Made by a program: the position numbers and the translations under genes | Assembly: GCA_031289865.1 (NCBI GenBank) | Contig: JAITOQ010000249.1 | Span: 1-6,865 of the forward strand | Length of the DNA: 6,865 bases | Reading direction: 5' to 3' | Source: Clostridiales bacterium | GTDB lineage: Bacteria; Bacillota; Clostridia; Christensenellales; JAISNN01 | Shown here: positions 5,559-6,865 of the stretch, piece after piece | Layout of the letters: every line of letters begins with the position of its first letter | Position numbering within the stretch: position 1 is the stretch's first letter | Notes under the pieces: model-generated | What the model was told of the DNA's origin: nothing | The model's database searches: none | The model's input: the letters and a program-made list of their open reading frames with translations, nothing else

Positions 5559-5666
5559 ATGGATTTTTTTGATTTTGTAGACAATATCGAGGACAAAGAG
5601 ATTTTTTTTCCGCCTTTAAGATCCGAAACGATGAGGGAAAAGCATGAACAAAAACGAGTATCCTGA
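5559..5666 (+). CDS. possible small protein or leader peptide overlapping spoVAC
   Basis: A 35-codon frame beginning MDFFDFVDNIEDKE, rich in acidic and aromatic residues at the N-terminus and basic towards the end (MREKHEQKRVS). It is preceded by AAAGGA (5542-5547, 11 bases from the ATG), with a second GGTGG tract closer to it. It overlaps the first 23 bases of spoVAC in another frame. I recognise no family. It could be a genuine sporulation microprotein, a translational coupler for spoVAC, or chance. Its own ribosome binding site and its position as the first frame after the terminator argue for translation; its length argues for caution. Confidence 0.4.
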   Translation: MDFFDFVDNIEDKEIFFPPLRSETMREKHEQKRVS

Positions 5667-6081
5667 ATTTGTAGAAAAGACCGCGCCCAAAACGCGTAAA
5701 TTAAAAACTATGGTGTGGGCTTTTATCATAGGCGGTCTGATTTGCTGTGTCGGAGAGGCGATAAAGGACATATTTGCAGCGGGATTTCGGTTAGAGGGAA
5801 AAAGCCTCGCGTCGTATGTGACGATGACGATGATCTTTTTGGGGTCGCTGTTCACTGCGTTCGGGTTGTATGATAAGCTTGGGCGAAAAGCGGGTGCTGG
5901 GTCTATCGTACCGATTACGGGATTCGCAAATTCGATTACGGCGTCGGCGATGGAACACAACCGCGAGGGTGTAATATTCGGCGTATGTACGCAGCTTTTT
6001 ACCATAGCGGGACCCGTGATCGTATTTGGGATTGCCTTATCGGTGATAGCGGGTCTGATTAAACTTATCATCATAAAGTAA
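5644..6081 (+). CDS. spoVAC: stage V sporulation protein AC
   Basis: Membrane protein of the SpoVA complex, which moves Ca-dipicolinic acid into the developing spore and releases it at germination; B. subtilis SpoVAC behaves as a mechanosensitive channel. It has 145 residues (about 150 in B. subtilis). The N-terminus is hydrophilic and carries the YPEFVEKTAPK start typical of the family. Hydrophobic segments lie near 22-46, 58-78 and 112-144, and the conserved PITGFANSITASAMEHNREG block is at 90-109. ATG 5644 is fixed by an in-frame TGA at 5632-5634, and GAGGG (5633-5637) is the ribosome binding site. spoVAD follows 35 bases after the stop, the usual order. Family members are expressed in the forespore under sigma-G; I see no convincing sigma-G promoter here. 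Confidence 0.95.
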   Translation: MNKNEYPEFVEKTAPKTRKLKTMVWAFIIGGLICCVGEAIKDIFAAGFRLEGKSLASYVTMTMIFLGSLFTAFGLYDKLGRKAGAGSIVPITGFANSITASAMEHNREGVIFGVCTQLFTIAGPVIVFGIALSVIAGLIKLIIIK

Positions 6082-6116
6082 CATACGATTATTTAAATAA
6101 AAAGGAAAAAAACAAT

Positions 6117-6865
6117 ATGCAGCGTGTGGGAAATCAAACCTATGTATTCGACAATCCCCCCTATATTATCGGCACTTCGTCTATCGTCGGACCGAAAGAG
6201 GCGAAAGGGAATTTTGGGGATTATTTTGAAGTGAAGCTTGAGGACGATTCGTTCGGCGAAAAATCCTATGAAAAAGCCGAGTGCAAAATCCACAAAACCG
6301 CAATGGAAAACGCGGTAAAAAACGCGGGATTTTCCTTTGAGCAAATCGACGCGATCTTAAGCGGTGATATTTCAAATCAAATCACAGCGTCAAGCTTTTC
6401 GGCACGCGGTCACAACGCGATGTTTTTGGGGCTTTACAGCGCGTGCGCGACATTCGGCGAGGCGGTTTTGCTTGGCGGTATGCTGATATCGGGGGAATTT
6501 ATGGAACGGTTGGTTTGCTCTGCGAGCAGTCATTTTTCCACGGCGGAGAGGCAATACCGTTATCCCTTAGAGCTTGGAAATCAGCGTCCTCCCGTTTCGC
6601 AATGGACGGTGACGGGAGCGGGTGCAATCATTCTCTCCGCCGACGGAAAAGGACCACGCTTGACGGGCGGGACGTTCGGAAAAATCACCGATCTCGGAAT
6701 TATCGACGTGAATAATATGGGCGCGGCAATGGCACCGGCCGCCGCCGAATGTATCTATACTCACTTTAAAGAGCGCGGGATAGAACCGTCGTATTACGAC
6801 CTCATTATAACGGGCGACCTCGGAAAATACGGCAGAGATCTCACGCGGTATCTCCTAAAGGAAAA
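6117..6865 (+). CDS. spoVAD: stage V sporulation protein AD, N-terminal 249 codons (3' end outside window)
   Basis: Soluble, thiolase-fold member of the SpoVA machinery that binds dipicolinic acid. The frame is open from ATG 6117 to the window edge, giving 249 of roughly 335 expected residues. It matches B. subtilis SpoVAD throughout: QTYVFDNP at the start, GTSSIVGPKEAKG (19-31), AILSGDISNQITA (79-91), LYSACAT (106-112), the SSHFSTAERQYRYPLE block (137-152), VTGAGA (165-170), GKITDLGIIDVNNMGAAMAP (188-207) and DLIITGDLGKYG (228-239). C110 lies near the family's thiolase-like cysteine. AAAAGG-type ribosome binding sequence (about 6100-6105) precedes the start by about 11 bases. spoVAE would be expected next. 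Confidence 0.95.
   Translation, partial: MQRVGNQTYVFDNPPYIIGTSSIVGPKEAKGNFGDYFEVKLEDDSFGEKSYEKAECKIHKTAMENAVKNAGFSFEQIDAILSGDISNQITASSFSARGHNAMFLGLYSACATFGEAVLLGGMLISGEFMERLVCSASSHFSTAERQYRYPLELGNQRPPVSQWTVTGAGAIILSADGKGPRLTGGTFGKITDLGIIDVNNMGAAMAPAAAECIYTHFKERGIEPSYYDLIITGDLGKYGRDLTRYLLKE

Noticed and set aside
5616..6074. 152-residue minus-strand frame opposite spoVAC
   Set aside because: spoVAC on the + strand is clearly conserved and the antisense product has no recognisable family.
6443..6715. 90-residue + strand frame inside spoVAD
   Set aside because: Out of frame with the unmistakable SpoVAD sequence that runs from 6117 to the window end.

Overview
The window looks like chromosomal DNA from an endospore-forming Bacillota (Clostridia-like) bacterium. 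The best evidence is a spoVAC-spoVAD pair at the right end, whose proteins move dipicolinic acid into the forespore. Base composition is mixed, and the genes use ATG and probably TTG starts with AGGAG-type ribosome binding sites. All intact genes lie on the + strand. No tRNA, rRNA, CRISPR array, transposase or phage gene was seen.

Left to right: the C-terminal 83 codons of glucose-6-phosphate isomerase (1-254); an intact ACT-domain aspartate kinase (263-1573); a 23S rRNA uracil-5-methyltransferase of the RlmD/RumA family (1650-3020), split by one in-frame TAA at 1953-1955; the two subunits of an iron-sulfur hydro-lyase that match L(+)-tartrate dehydratase TtdA/TtdB (3138-4028 and 4031-4642); a 207-residue membrane protein resembling a site-2-protease (M50) fold without its zinc and catalytic residues (4744-5367); a repeat-rich intergenic stretch with a strong terminator (5368-5558); a 35-codon open frame overlapping the start of spoVAC (5559-5666); spoVAC (5644-6081); and spoVAD, cut by the window edge (6117-6865).

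Functionally this is mostly housekeeping (glycolysis, aspartate-family amino-acid synthesis, rRNA modification, C4-acid dehydration) followed by a sporulation operon. The genes do not form one obvious pathway. Clear co-expression units are ttdA-ttdB (2-base gap) and the small ORF-spoVAC-spoVAD run. pgi and the aspartate kinase are also tightly spaced (8 bases). A terminator at 5382-5444 separates the sporulation operon from what precedes it.

The gaps are rich in short dispersed repeats: a GGTGTCAT...GAAxxATCTAAAAC element upstream of two genes with a related hairpin at the terminator, GYAGAAT heptamers in opposite orientations on either side of the membrane-protein gene, and small direct repeats that run into gene 3' ends. 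One repeat copy appears to supply the start codon of the methyltransferase gene. I found no clearly new multi-gene system. The items most worth checking are the interrupted methyltransferase, the M50-like protein lacking its active site, and the small ORF in front of spoVAC.
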